DNA of 64,000 nt from Prauserella shujinwangii (GCF_003001955.1 NZ_PVNH01000002.1:186001-250000); one strand, 5' to 3'; positions 34,303-43,665 are shown, counted from the stretch's first letter. The notes: a model not told the origin generated them from the letters alone. Made by a program: numbers and translations.

Positions 34303-34332
34303 TCCGAAAACATACAGTTGGAGCAAAACACT

Positions 34333-36357
34333 ATGCCGCATCATTTCCGGCCTCTGCTGGGCCGCTCACGTCCGCAGGAGTTCACCGCACGAGAAATCAC
34401 GAACATCCGAATTCCGTCGGCCGTCCCCGATCAAACCCTGGGCGCCGACGCGTACTTGCCTGACGCCGACCGGCCCGTTCCCGCGGTCGTGACGTTGTAC
34501 AGCTCACCGAAAGACGGTTTCGGCGGACTGCGGCATCGCCGTTATCTCCGCTACTTCGCGGAGCGCGGCTTTGCTGCCGTCTACGTCGATTGCCGCGGCT
34601 ACGGCAGTTCGGATGGGGTCCCTCAGCCAATGGTGAGTCCGGAAGAGATAGCTGACGGCGAGCACGTGATCGACTGGGTCGCGCGCCAGCCATGGTGCGA
34701 CGGCAGTGTGGGGCTATGGGGGCTGTCGCACGCCGGCATGATCACCCTCGGGGTCGCAGCACGCAGGCCTCCGGCGCTCAAGGCCATATGCCCGATCATG
34801 GGGCTTACCGACATCGAAACCGATCTGGTGCATCCTGCGGGACTGCGCGGCGGTATGGTCATGTTCGGACATCTCAGCACCTATGACTTGCTCAGCGGCT
34901 TTCAGCTTCCGCTGCGCAGTCACGATTACCAGAACCGGATGCAGGCGTGGAAACAACGGATCGAAGAGTTCACGCCGTGGTTCGTCGATGCCTGGCAGCT
35001 CCCACCAGGTTCCGCAGAGTGGCGGCAAAGAGCCATCGATGTGTCGGCCATCACAGCGCCCACATTCTGCGTCGCGGGGTGGCGCGACTTGTTCTGCGAT
35101 GCGATGATTCGCGCCTACGAAAATATCACTGCGCCAAAGATGCTTCTCGCCGGGCCATGGACGCACACCTTTCCAGAGGCGGCAAAGGTCGGCCGCGCCA
35201 ATGCCGCGGCAATCGTATGCCAATGGTGGGATCGTTGGCTTCACCATGGAACAGTCCACGATTCCAAAAGCGAGCCGGTGACATTCTACGTCCAAGGTCA
35301 CGAGCCGAGATGGGTGCAGGCAGCGTCGTGGCCACCGCCGACATCCGAAACAACTTACGTGGCTACGACCGAGGGCGGCCTGTTCCAACGAGAGCCGGCA
35401 AGCGAGCGTTCCACGTCGGCGAATGCCACCACCGCTGTGCTCTCCAAGAGCCTTGATCCGACCGTCGGCGTGCTCAGCGGCCTGTCTGTGCACAGCGCGC
35501 TGAACTTCGGGTACCCGATGGATCAGCATGATGACGACATGCGGTCGCTGGCCTTCACCAGCTCACCGCTGGACCACGCCATCCACATCGCGGGCCGACC
35601 TGTGGTCACGGTCGCCCTGACCGAGGCGACTACGGCAGATCGCTGCGTGGTCAAGTTGTCTGACGTCGACGACAAAGGCAGGTCGCTGCTTATTTCCAAA
35701 GGCTATCACGACCTGCGAAGCCTTCGTCGCGGATCGGAACAATCGTGCACGGTACGCGTCGAACTCGATCCCACGTGCTACACACTCCCGGCCCGCCATC
35801 GCCTCCGACTAATCGTAACCGATTCCGATTTTCCCCGGCTCTGGCCGAGCGGCGAGGAAACCACTGTCGCTGTCATCACTCATAGACGGGGCCCGACTGC
35901 CGGCCGGACCAGCTCACTCACGGATGGAAAGCAAGTGACGTCACTGCGCCTTCCACTAGCCGATCCCACACAGTGGGAGGACGTCGACTTCGCAGCTCCG
36001 GACCGGCCGGCGAGTGTCCGACCTCGTAGATCCCCTCCTGAGCACTGGGAGGTGGCGCGGGATCTGGAGCGAGGGACTGTACGAGTCGGGTTCGATACCA
36101 CGATGTCGGGCCACCACATTCGTGGGAGCGCGAAACTCTGGAAGCGACATATGGCCGTATCTGTAGCGACAGGCAGCCCGACGCAGGACCAGCCGAGCCT
36201 CATCGCGAGCGGCACCGACTGGGCCGAAACCGAAACGGGCTCGGCAATCGAAGTAACATCGCGCATCGAAATGGGCACAGACTACGCTCGCCTCACCGTC
36301 TCCACACGTGTAGATCAATGCCTAATGGCGGAACGCACGTGGAGCTTAAGTCAATGA
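34333..36357 (+). CDS. CocE/NonD-type hydrolase (X-Pro dipeptidyl-peptidase family)
   Basis: A 674-residue hydrolase. The N-terminal alpha/beta hydrolase domain shows YVDCRGYGSSDG and the nucleophile elbow WGLSHAGMITLG, with a probable histidine in GPWTHTFPEAA. The C-terminal jelly-roll domain of the family runs from about residue 370 onwards (for example RPVVTVALTEATTADR). Family members cleave esters and amides such as cocaine, or glutaryl-amides and X-Pro peptides. No signal peptide, so it is cytoplasmic. The ATG at 34333 has GGAG nine bases upstream. It is in the same operon as the crotonase and overlaps the thioesterase gene start. Confidence 0.87.
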   Translation: MPHHFRPLLGRSRPQEFTAREITNIRIPSAVPDQTLGADAYLPDADRPVPAVVTLYSSPKDGFGGLRHRRYLRYFAERGFAAVYVDCRGYGSSDGVPQPMVSPEEIADGEHVIDWVARQPWCDGSVGLWGLSHAGMITLGVAARRPPALKAICPIMGLTDIETDLVHPAGLRGGMVMFGHLSTYDLLSGFQLPLRSHDYQNRMQAWKQRIEEFTPWFVDAWQLPPGSAEWRQRAIDVSAITAPTFCVAGWRDLFCDAMIRAYENITAPKMLLAGPWTHTFPEAAKVGRANAAAIVCQWWDRWLHHGTVHDSKSEPVTFYVQGHEPRWVQAASWPPPTSETTYVATTEGGLFQREPASERSTSANATTAVLSKSLDPTVGVLSGLSVHSALNFGYPMDQHDDDMRSLAFTSSPLDHAIHIAGRPVVTVALTEATTADRCVVKLSDVDDKGRSLLISKGYHDLRSLRRGSEQSCTVRVELDPTCYTLPARHRLRLIVTDSDFPRLWPSGEETTVAVITHRRGPTAGRTSSLTDGKQVTSLRLPLADPTQWEDVDFAAPDRPASVRPRRSPPEHWEVARDLERGTVRVGFDTTMSGHHIRGSAKLWKRHMAVSVATGSPTQDQPSLIASGTDWAETETGSAIEVTSRIEMGTDYARLTVSTRVDQCLMAERTWSLSQ

Positions 36358-36842
36358 GCACCTACGGAGATCCTGACGCGGAAGTCGTTGTGCACCCCCA
36401 CTTCGACGAGTGCGTGGGGTGTGGCCCGAAGAACAGCGGCGGCTTGAAGCTGCAGATCCATCAAGGCTCGGACGGGCTTTGCCGCACCCTGTTCAGGGTG
36501 TCGGCCGAGCATCAAGGCCCGCCTCGGGTCGCTCACGGGGGAATCCTCGCGCTCGCCCTCGACGAGTTGCTCGGCACGGCGGCATATCAAGGACTTGGGC
36601 GAATGCTGGTCACGGAGCACCTGCAAGTCTGGTATCGGAAGCCGACGCCCGTCGGCGCCTTGGTCTACGCAATGGCCAGGCTTAAGCAGGTCGACGGACA
36701 CAAGGCCCATCTTGTGGGCGAGGCACGCCTGAACGCGCCAGACGGCACTATCGCGGCACAGGCGGCCGCCACGGTGGTACTGCTCTCCCATGAGCGTTAT
36801 CACGCACTCTCTGGCCCGCCGGAAGCCGCCTCGGGCAGTTGA
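36354..36842 (+). CDS. Hot-dog-fold thioesterase (PaaI/YigI type)
   Basis: A 162-residue hot-dog protein. The signature RVAHGGILALALDELLG is present, with the preceding cysteine-rich start (ECVGCGPKNSGGLKLQ) seen in many actinomycete PaaI-type thioesterases. It should hydrolyse an acyl-CoA. The ATG at 36354 overlaps the CocE-type gene's stop as ATGA, so it is translated with that gene. It is the last gene of the operon that begins at 31718 and ends at a terminator hairpin. Confidence 0.85.
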   Translation: MSTYGDPDAEVVVHPHFDECVGCGPKNSGGLKLQIHQGSDGLCRTLFRVSAEHQGPPRVAHGGILALALDELLGTAAYQGLGRMLVTEHLQVWYRKPTPVGALVYAMARLKQVDGHKAHLVGEARLNAPDGTIAAQAAATVVLLSHERYHALSGPPEAASGS

Positions 36843-36856
36843 GTACCCGAGGCGGC
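36825..36856. terminator. Bidirectional hairpin terminator
   Basis: GCCGCCTCGGG and CCCGAGGCGGC form a perfect 11-bp stem around a ten-base loop. It covers the last codons of the thioesterase gene and ends 11 bases before the stop of the convergent secreted hydrolase, so it can end both transcripts. Confidence 0.75.
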
Positions 36857-36867
36857 AAACCGTGGGA

Positions 36868-38313
36868 TCAAGAGTCGATGGTCTCGGCCAACGGTGTGAT
36901 GACCGCCTCAGGCGGAGGGGGTGTTAGCGGTGGTAAAGGACGGTCTAGTTCAGGCAGCATGCTTGCGGTCTCCGAGGTCGCCGTGCTGACGCAGGACCTC
37001 CGGTAGTCAGCAGCTTGTTGACCGCGAACTCCCATGGCTTGGTCGGCGAAGTAGGCAACCAGTCGTTGAAACTGCCGAGCATTGCGGTGTAGCGCGACGT
37101 CATGAGCCGCATCGGGTACCACCGCCGCGCGCAGGCAGGCACCTGGATTCAGCGCCGGAGCTTCCCAGGCTGCGAAGCGTTGCCCTGACAGCTCGAGGTC
37201 AGCGGGGCCAGCGTCGGATGTTGCGTCGGTCGCGCAGTAGATCGCGTTGTCGCCGCACGCCAAGGTATCAAATTCGCCATTAATGACGAATGTGGGCACC
37301 TTGATGTGTTTGTAGGTCCCGTCGTAGGCGCCTTCGAAGAAGGTTAACCACTCTCCGACGGATGCTCCGTTCGCCAGCTCTTTGTCCTTCTGGACCACGC
37401 CCGGATCAGTGTTGGGCTGGTAGTAGAGTTGAGGTACTTCCCGGCCGGCGGGCAGCGCCTGCAGGTAGCCCGGATCGATGGCCCACGGCTGCATGCTGGT
37501 GACCGGCGACAGAGCAGCCGGCGTCGCCAGCGCCGCGAAGGACCCCGCGGTAAGAAGATTCAGCCGAGTGCTGTAACCGGTGCCAATGTTGACTTCGGTG
37601 TCGTTGTACAGGGCCGTTTCCGTATAGGTGATGATGCTACCCAGCGAGTGCCCCACCAGACCGGTGTGCGGGAACCGGATCCCCGCGATCGTACCGTCCT
37701 TGAGTTTTTGGATGAGCTGGTGGACGACTGCGGCTTGTGCGGGGACAGTGGCCAGTGCACTCAGGGGATGTCCGCTACGGCCGATTCCAATGCGATCGAT
37801 GTTGAGGGTCGCGTAGCCGTGCTGGTTGAGGTAATTGACTGTTGAGTAACGTTCAGGTTGATACGGGAAGTCCCAGTACCAGGTTCCGTAGCTGAGGCCA
37901 TGGACGAGGACTAGTACCGCTGGCGGGTTACCCCTCCGGGACTCCGCGAGCGCATCGCGGCTCATGCACAACTCACCGTAAACGTGTGTGTCCACCCCAC
38001 TCTCCGCGCCCGGAGTCATCAGGGTGGTCGCAGCGGGCAAGGTGGCAACGGGAAGGGACACCGGAATACCGCCTACAAACGGGCACACCTTGTCCTTGGC
38101 GGACGTGGGAGTGCCGAAATCTCGATGCGGTACATTTGACCTGCCAGCAGGGTTCCGGAGCAGTTCGTCGGGGAACTGGATATTTGACAACGTTTCGTAT
38201 ATTCCGCCCGTAGGCGCAGGTGGTGACTCTACACTTTCGGCGTTGGCCGGAATCGTCGAGGCTAACAGTGTTGCTGTTATAGTGGTAAGCACAAAAATCC
38301 ACGGGCGGCGCAT
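36868..38313 (-). CDS. Secreted alpha/beta hydrolase
   Basis: A 481-residue protein beginning with a typical signal peptide: MRRPW, a hydrophobic stretch, then an Ala-x-Ala cleavage site near residue 25 (PANAES). The triad is visible: elbow VGHSLGS, acid in INGEFDTL, histidine in PDAAHDVALH. Several cysteines in the C-terminal part (around TLACGDNAIYCATD) could form disulfides outside the cell. It would hydrolyse an external ester or amide. Its place beside the CoA-processing genes suggests it releases the substrate. The ATG at 38313 is preferred over the one at 38334. Confidence 0.85.
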   Translation of the reverse strand: MRRPWIFVLTTITATLLASTIPANAESVESPPAPTGGIYETLSNIQFPDELLRNPAGRSNVPHRDFGTPTSAKDKVCPFVGGIPVSLPVATLPAATTLMTPGAESGVDTHVYGELCMSRDALAESRRGNPPAVLVLVHGLSYGTWYWDFPYQPERYSTVNYLNQHGYATLNIDRIGIGRSGHPLSALATVPAQAAVVHQLIQKLKDGTIAGIRFPHTGLVGHSLGSIITYTETALYNDTEVNIGTGYSTRLNLLTAGSFAALATPAALSPVTSMQPWAIDPGYLQALPAGREVPQLYYQPNTDPGVVQKDKELANGASVGEWLTFFEGAYDGTYKHIKVPTFVINGEFDTLACGDNAIYCATDATSDAGPADLELSGQRFAAWEAPALNPGACLRAAVVPDAAHDVALHRNARQFQRLVAYFADQAMGVRGQQAADYRRSCVSTATSETASMLPELDRPLPPLTPPPPEAVITPLAETIDS

Positions 38314-38367
38314 GCAGACTCCTTTGTCATGCATCTGGCTGGCGTTGACGGTGTAGCCGATTACCGA

Positions 38368-39255
38368 TCAGCCGGCAAATGCGGCTATTTCGTTGGCGAC
38401 GGTGCTAGCGCCCGCCTTGGAGAGCAGAATTGTGTGGTGGTTGCTGTCCGGGATCTCGACCGTACGCAACTGCGGGATTCGCAGTTCGAGTTCGGCGCGC
38501 ACTCGCGGCGTGATAACCTCGTCCCCGGTGCCGGTGAGTCCCTGTGGTGCCGTTAACAGCAACGCAGGAACGCGGACCTGCTCCAAGCGCTTGCCGACGG
38601 TGTCGTGGTCCACCACATCACGCCAATCCGTTCGAACGCATTCCTCAGAGATCTTGGCCACCAGTTTGTTGTCCAGTTTCGCAAGGTCATATTCGAAGTG
38701 GACGCGCCCATACGCGTCGATTCCAGTCGGGTACACCGGCGTGTTACGATAGTAATCCAGGTACTCGTCGATGCTGTTCCATCGCCGCCTAAACTTGGCC
38801 AGAAAAGGACCGAGACGGAGATCGAGAAGCTCGTCGGGACTCATTGTGAGCGGATAATCGCGCCAGAATCCACCATCGATGAAGATCACGCTCTCGACCC
38901 GTTCCGGATACTCGGAAGTCACCGCACTGGCGACGTAGGCACCCATAGAATGGCCAACCAGAACGGCTCGGTCAACTCCGACCGAGTCCATGGCTGCTAC
39001 CACATCAGCCGCATGCTGACGTAAGCCAAAAGGCGATCGCTTGGACGAGTCCCCGCGCCCACGGCAGTCGATCGCCAGGATCTTATAGTCCGCCAACTCA
39101 CTGGCGAGTCCGACGAATGCACGTGATTGAGACGTAATTCCGTGGATGCAAACAAGAGGCCCCCGCGAACCGGACCACTCGGCGCCCGCAATGATTGCGC
39201 CGTCCGACGCGGAGACCATCAGGTTCTTCCATGGTCGAATCTGGATTTCTGTCAT
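38368..39255 (-). CDS. Alpha/beta hydrolase, cytoplasmic
   Basis: A 295-residue alpha/beta hydrolase with an intact triad: LVCIHGITSQSRAF, elbow VGHSMGAYVAS, acid in GTGDEVITP and histidine in PDSNHHTILLS. A truncated relative lies at 47861-48124. The ATG at 39255 is chosen because no family residues occur upstream. It is transcribed with the secreted hydrolase (same strand, 54 bases apart) and away from the TetR gene at 39530. The substrate is unknown; esterase or C-C hydrolase activity is plausible. Confidence 0.87.
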   Translation of the reverse strand: MTEIQIRPWKNLMVSASDGAIIAGAEWSGSRGPLVCIHGITSQSRAFVGLASELADYKILAIDCRGRGDSSKRSPFGLRQHAADVVAAMDSVGVDRAVLVGHSMGAYVASAVTSEYPERVESVIFIDGGFWRDYPLTMSPDELLDLRLGPFLAKFRRRWNSIDEYLDYYRNTPVYPTGIDAYGRVHFEYDLAKLDNKLVAKISEECVRTDWRDVVDHDTVGKRLEQVRVPALLLTAPQGLTGTGDEVITPRVRAELELRIPQLRTVEIPDSNHHTILLSKAGASTVANEIAAFAG

Positions 39256-39529
39256 CGTTGACCCTTCCTCAGATGCATCGCCGAGACAGTGCTCGCAGCA
39301 GACACCACCCCTCAACGCCTGCACGGACGTACGCCCATCACCGTCAACCGATCAGCCGAATCGTCACCGTGAGTGCGTACGGTTTCGAACACGCTAGTAC
39401 CCAGATTCGTACATCGATAGGGGTCTCACCCATCTGGGGGCCACGCTCCACCTCGGGATGATGTCTCGCCATCGCGGTACGATGGAGGGTCCGATCGTTC
39501 CGTAGTCGGTATCGCATGGAGGTGACGTC

Positions 39530-40174
39530 ATGGCCCGGGTCTTCCCAGGCACACCGGGGGCGGCAAGCGGCCTCGCCCGCAAGCGACGCAAGATTGACGA
39601 CGGCCGTCGGGAGGCGATTGTCGTGCAACTGCGCGAGATCATCCTCTCCGAGGGCTTCGCCCGGACGACGAGCGACGAGCTGTCTGCACGGCTTCAATGC
39701 TCAAAGTCGACGCTGTATGCCATCGCCTCCAGCAAACATCACCTGGTGGCCACCGTGCTCAAGCACTTCTTCAGGGAGGCGGCGGAGAACGTAGAGAAGG
39801 AGGTAGCGGCGATCGAAGATCCGGCAGCGCGCATCTCCACCTACCTTGCTGCCGTCGGAACGCAGATGCGCCGGATGTCCTCCACCTGTTACCAGGACAT
39901 GCTCGAGGATGACGCCACACGTGAGATCTATGTGATCAACTCGGCCGCAGCCGCCCGCCGCGTCCGCGAACTCGTCCACCAGGGCGTTGACGCGGGACAC
40001 TTCCGCCCAGTCCATGCCGAGTTCGTTGCCGAGGCTGTCGGCCTGCTCATCGAAGGCATTCAGAACGGCGAACTGCTGGACCGGACGGGGCTGTCGAACG
40101 GCGACGCCTTCATGGAGCTCAGCGACCTCGTGGTAACCGCGCTCACCAACCAGCCTGGGCAACAGGCAACCTGA
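39530..40174 (+). CDS. TetR-family regulator (island copy 2)
   Basis: A 214-residue TetR protein. The helix-turn-helix is SDELSARLQCSKSTLYAIAS (about residues 48-67), and the later FRPVHAEFVAEAVGLL motif parallels copy 1 at 30938. It lies between the divergent hydrolase genes (minus strand) and the ligase operon (plus strand, 40262), so it is well placed to control both. The paralogous pair suggests that both regulators sense related ligands, perhaps CoA thioesters. Confidence 0.87.
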   Translation: MARVFPGTPGAASGLARKRRKIDDGRREAIVVQLREIILSEGFARTTSDELSARLQCSKSTLYAIASSKHHLVATVLKHFFREAAENVEKEVAAIEDPAARISTYLAAVGTQMRRMSSTCYQDMLEDDATREIYVINSAAAARRVRELVHQGVDAGHFRPVHAEFVAEAVGLLIEGIQNGELLDRTGLSNGDAFMELSDLVVTALTNQPGQQAT

Positions 40175-40222
40175 GCCGCCTATCGGCATACCCTGCCACA
40201 GACCTTGTCGCGAACTGATGCG

Positions 40223-40248
40223 GGTACTATCGTACGTCAATCAGTACC
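40223..40248. promoter_or_regulatory. Possible operator upstream of the ligase gene
   Basis: GGTACT and AGTACC form an inverted pair with a 14-base centre containing ATCGTACG. It lies 14 bases upstream of the ligase start. The arms are short, so this is tentative. Confidence 0.35.
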
Positions 40249-40261
40249 AAACGACGAGGTG

Positions 40262-41923
40262 ATGACCATGGATGCGCCACCATTCCCGCCTGGACCATGC
40301 GATCAACGGGTCGATGAACTTCTCCAGCGGTACAGCGCGGGAAACACTCCCACCAGTGAGCTTCTCTGTGATTCCCGGCATGATGAGGACGTCGCCTACA
40401 CGGTGATCGATCACGACCTAGACGCTCGTATACTCACCTACGGTGAGCTGGAAGCTTCTTCACGCAGGCTGGCCGCAGCCCTGCGTGATCTGGGGATCGG
40501 TCCCGGGGACCGGGTGGCTACATGGCTCGGTAAGAGCAGTGAGCTGCTAGTCGCAGTGCTGGCGACGTGGCGGCTGGGGGCGGTGTACGTCCCGCTGTTC
40601 ACTGCCTTTGCAGCGCCGGCTGTTCGCACTCGTCTGCGGGACAGCGGTACGAAGGTGCTCATCTGCGACGACACACAGCGACGCAAGCTGACCACCGAAG
40701 CGCTGCCCGACAACACCACTGTGGTAGTCGCCGGCGATCCGACCCATCCCGACGACGTATCGTTTACCGACCTCATTGACTCGACACAGCCTCTTGCGAC
40801 GTCCTACCGGGACAAGCCCGATGATCCGCTCATTCAGATCTTCACCTCCGGCACCACGGGCACGCCGAAGGGTGTACTCGTGCCGAAGCGGGCATTGGCG
40901 GCCTTCCATGCCTACATGGAGTTCGGGCTCGACGTCCGTCGCGACGACGTGTTCTGGAATGCCGCCGACCCGGGCTGGGGATACGGGCTCTACTTCGGGA
41001 TCATCGGTTCATTCTGTAGCCGGGTGCCGAGCGTGCTCGTGCAAGGCGGCTTCTCCGTGGAACGGACGTACGAGGTCCTCTCCCGGCTTCGTGTCACCAA
41101 CTTCGCCGCCGCGCCCACCGTCTACCGGGCGCTCCGCTCTTCAACCGCGCCTATCCCCAGGGACCTGGCGATCCGAGCTGCCTCCGCCGCCGGCGAGCCG
41201 CTGACCCCCGAAGTCAACCAGTGGGCCGTTCGTGCCTTGGGCGTTGCAGTCCACGATCATTACGGCCAGACCGAGCTTGGCATGGTCATCAACAACCACC
41301 ACCATCCGGAACTGCGCAAACCGTTGCGGAAAGGGTCGATGGGTCACCCTATGCCCGGGTGGACAGCCGCCATTCTCGAAATGGACGGCGACACCGTTGC
41401 ACCGCCGGGCACATTGGGCCGGATCGCCTTCGACCTCCAGCGTAGCCCGCTGGCATGGTTCACCGGTTACGAGCGCGCTCCGGAGAAGACCGCAGAGAAG
41501 CACTCGGCGGACGGCAGGTGGTACCTGACCGGCGACACCGGCTACGTCGACGGCGATGGCTATTTCCATTTCCAATCACGTGACGACGACGTCATCATCA
41601 TGGCCGGGTACCGTATCGGCCCCTTCGACATCGAATCCGTGCTCGTAACGCATCCGGCGGTGGCCGAGGCTGCCGTGATCGCGGCACCCGACCCCCTCAA
41701 AGGCGAGGTTCTCGAGGCCTACGTGGTTCCCCGGGACGATCTCCGCGATCCCGCACAGCTGACCCGCGATCTGCAGCAGTTGGTCAAGACCAAGTACGCC
41801 GCTCACGCCTATCCCAGACAGGTCCATTTCGTCTCAGAACTTCCCAAGACTCCCAGTGGCAAGATCCAACGCTACGTACTCCGTAAGAGGCGGGTCGAGC
41901 AGACGGAAGGCGTCGTGTCGTGA
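40262..41923 (+). CDS. AMP-forming acyl-CoA synthetase (medium-chain type)
   Basis: A 553-residue adenylate-forming ligase. The phosphate loop is FTSGTTGTPKGV, followed by the medium-chain-type segment NAADPGWGYGLYFGIIGS. Later come HDHYGQTELGMV, YLTGDTGYVDGDGYFHF, and the C-terminal catalytic lysine region LPKTPSGKIQRYVL. It should convert an organic acid, ATP and CoA to acyl-CoA. This makes it the entry step of the pathway. The ATG at 40262 is chosen; ATG at 40268 is possible. The stop overlaps the next gene's GTG start by four bases. Confidence 0.9.
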   Translation: MTMDAPPFPPGPCDQRVDELLQRYSAGNTPTSELLCDSRHDEDVAYTVIDHDLDARILTYGELEASSRRLAAALRDLGIGPGDRVATWLGKSSELLVAVLATWRLGAVYVPLFTAFAAPAVRTRLRDSGTKVLICDDTQRRKLTTEALPDNTTVVVAGDPTHPDDVSFTDLIDSTQPLATSYRDKPDDPLIQIFTSGTTGTPKGVLVPKRALAAFHAYMEFGLDVRRDDVFWNAADPGWGYGLYFGIIGSFCSRVPSVLVQGGFSVERTYEVLSRLRVTNFAAAPTVYRALRSSTAPIPRDLAIRAASAAGEPLTPEVNQWAVRALGVAVHDHYGQTELGMVINNHHHPELRKPLRKGSMGHPMPGWTAAILEMDGDTVAPPGTLGRIAFDLQRSPLAWFTGYERAPEKTAEKHSADGRWYLTGDTGYVDGDGYFHFQSRDDDVIIMAGYRIGPFDIESVLVTHPAVAEAAVIAAPDPLKGEVLEAYVVPRDDLRDPAQLTRDLQQLVKTKYAAHAYPRQVHFVSELPKTPSGKIQRYVLRKRRVEQTEGVVS

Positions 41924-42729
41924 CCCTTCACACCCAGCACCGAAAAGCTGCCTCAGTCGTGCCGGCCACCCCCTTGGCAGTGGAGCAACACGAAGGGGTT
42001 TGCTGGTTGCGGCTCAACCGTCCACATCGGCGCAATGCCCTGGAGCCACAGCTGATCGCCCGGCTCAACGAGGAGATCTCGCACGCGATCGACGACCAGG
42101 ACATCGCCGTCGTGGTGATTGCAGGCAACGGTCGGAGCTTCTGTGCGGGTGCCGACCTGCGATACTTGCTGGGTCATGCCCACGCCGGGGGCGATCCGGT
42201 GCCCTTCCTGACCGAAGTCTCACGATGCTTCGACCGTATCGAGCAGTGCCCGAAGCCTGTCATCGCCGCCGTTCACGGCCACGTCGTCGCAGGCGGTCTG
42301 GAACTGGCGCTTGCCTGCGACATCGTGATCGCCGAGGCCGGAACACTGATCGGTGACGGCCACGTTCGCAACGGGCTTCTCCCGGGTGGCGGGGCGAGCA
42401 CCCGTCTACCTCGCAAGGCTGGTGAACCACTGGCACGGTGGCTGATGTTGTCGGGGACACTGATGCCAGCGGAAAAGCTGGCCACACATGGGCTCGTCCA
42501 CGACATCGCACCACCGGGACGACTGTCGCAACGTGCCGCGCACCTCGCGGGGCAGCTAATACACCCGCCGGCCCGCCAAGCGCAGGCTGGAGTCAAAGGC
42601 CTTCTCCACCAGTGGAACGACGAGCACGACTCGCAGCAACGGGAGCTCAAGGCGTTCGCACGACACTGGCGCAATTCCGACATCCGGCCAACATTGGAGC
42701 GATTCGTCTACGGACGACGAGGAGAGTGA
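41920..42729 (+). CDS. Crotonase-fold enzyme (enoyl-CoA hydratase/isomerase family)
   Basis: A 269-residue crotonase. The oxyanion-hole segments are SFCAGADLRYLL and VHGHVVAGGLELALACD, with the first glutamate kept. The second catalytic glutamate is replaced by histidine in IGDGHVRNGLLPGGG, exactly as in the crotonase at 31718. The GTG at 41920 overlaps the ligase stop (GTGA), and the SDR follows after four bases, so ligase, crotonase and SDR form one operon. The reaction is not assignable; hydratase activity in the usual sense is doubtful. Confidence 0.86.
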   Translation: MTLHTQHRKAASVVPATPLAVEQHEGVCWLRLNRPHRRNALEPQLIARLNEEISHAIDDQDIAVVVIAGNGRSFCAGADLRYLLGHAHAGGDPVPFLTEVSRCFDRIEQCPKPVIAAVHGHVVAGGLELALACDIVIAEAGTLIGDGHVRNGLLPGGGASTRLPRKAGEPLARWLMLSGTLMPAEKLATHGLVHDIAPPGRLSQRAAHLAGQLIHPPARQAQAGVKGLLHQWNDEHDSQQRELKAFARHWRNSDIRPTLERFVYGRRGE

Positions 42730-42733
42730 GCGA

Positions 42734-43483
42734 GTGCGCAGGTACGACAACCACGTCGCGATGATCACAGGCGCGGCGCAAGGCCTCGGCCGCGCCATCG
42801 CAGAACGGCTTAGCATCGAAGGCGCGTCCGTCTCCCTGTGCGATATCAACTCGGTCGCATTGAAAGAAGCAGCAGCGAAACTCGACCCAGCAAGGACCGT
42901 TACCTGTCCGGCCGATGTCACTGACGACCAGCAGGTGAAGGAATGGTTCGCGCTTACGCTCAGCCGATTCGGCAAGGTCGACATACTTGTCAGCAACGCC
43001 GGCGTCATTCGTGACAACCGGCTCGAGAACATGGGCGACACCGACTGGGACGTCGTACTGGACACCAATCTCCGTGGCATGTTCCATTGCTGCCGAGCAG
43101 TGTTCCCGCACATGAAAGAGCAAAACTACGGCCGCATTGTCGGCCTCACCTCCATGTGCTGGCGCGGCAACTTCGGCCAAGCCAACTACTCGGCAGCCAA
43201 AGCAGGTGTGGTCGCGCTCGCTCGAACGATAGCGCTCGAAGGCGCGGCGCACGGCATCACTGCGAACGCAGTCGCACCAGGTCTTATCGACACGCCGATG
43301 CTGGCCTCGATGGACGCACGCGCACGCGACAAACTCGTATCCCGAGTACCGCAGAGACGAGTAGGCCGACCGGAGGAGATCGCCGAAACGGTCGCGTTCC
43401 TCTGCTCAAAGACAGCCGGATACATCACCGGAATCGTCCTTGATGTGGACGGTGGCATCGGCATCGGCTCGAGTCTCCGCTAA
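42734..43483 (+). CDS. Short-chain dehydrogenase/reductase (FabG-like)
   Basis: A 249-residue SDR. Cofactor turn TGAAQGLGRAI, structural motif SNAGVIRDN, serine in LTSMCWRG, Tyr-Lys pair in YSAAKAG, and the FabG-like ending ITGIVLDVDGG. It should act on a hydroxyacyl thioester in the same pathway. GTG start at 42734, four bases after the crotonase. It is the last clear gene of the ligase operon. The serine-to-tyrosine spacing is normal. It is a different subgroup from the SDR at 33547. Confidence 0.88.
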   Translation: MRRYDNHVAMITGAAQGLGRAIAERLSIEGASVSLCDINSVALKEAAAKLDPARTVTCPADVTDDQQVKEWFALTLSRFGKVDILVSNAGVIRDNRLENMGDTDWDVVLDTNLRGMFHCCRAVFPHMKEQNYGRIVGLTSMCWRGNFGQANYSAAKAGVVALARTIALEGAAHGITANAVAPGLIDTPMLASMDARARDKLVSRVPQRRVGRPEEIAETVAFLCSKTAGYITGIVLDVDGGIGIGSSLR

Positions 43484-43665
43484 TGGATGCATTGAACATT
43501 CAGATACAGAAAAATGGTGACACCCGCTGTCTGTGCTGCGGTGGAACCGTGCTTACGTTCTGCATACCGCCGAAGAAGGTCGACACATCATCAACAACGT
43601 GCCATGAACAGTGGGGAAGGATTGAACGAGGGTTGAGATCTCCCGCCCTTTCCTTCACGCGGTGA
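43483..43665 (+). CDS. Possible small cysteine-rich ORF, doubtful
   Basis: A 60-codon frame whose ATG overlaps the SDR stop (TAATG). It contains a CLCCGG motif and a third cysteine pair region, so a metal-binding peptide is conceivable. No family is recognised, and the DNA beyond it is decayed. It may be a chance frame. Confidence 0.25.
   Translation: MDALNIQIQKNGDTRCLCCGGTVLTFCIPPKKVDTSSTTCHEQWGRIERGLRSPALSFTR

Noticed and set aside
30938-43483. OleABCD-type (beta-lactone or long-chain olefin) biosynthesis cluster
   Set aside because: A KAS III-like enzyme, hydrolases, an adenylating ligase and SDRs are present, but the ligase is of the medium-chain acyl-CoA type (TSGTTGTPKG, PGWGYGLYF, lysine region PSGKIQRY). 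The SDRs are FabG-like rather than OleD-like, and two crotonases and a thioesterase do not belong to ole clusters.
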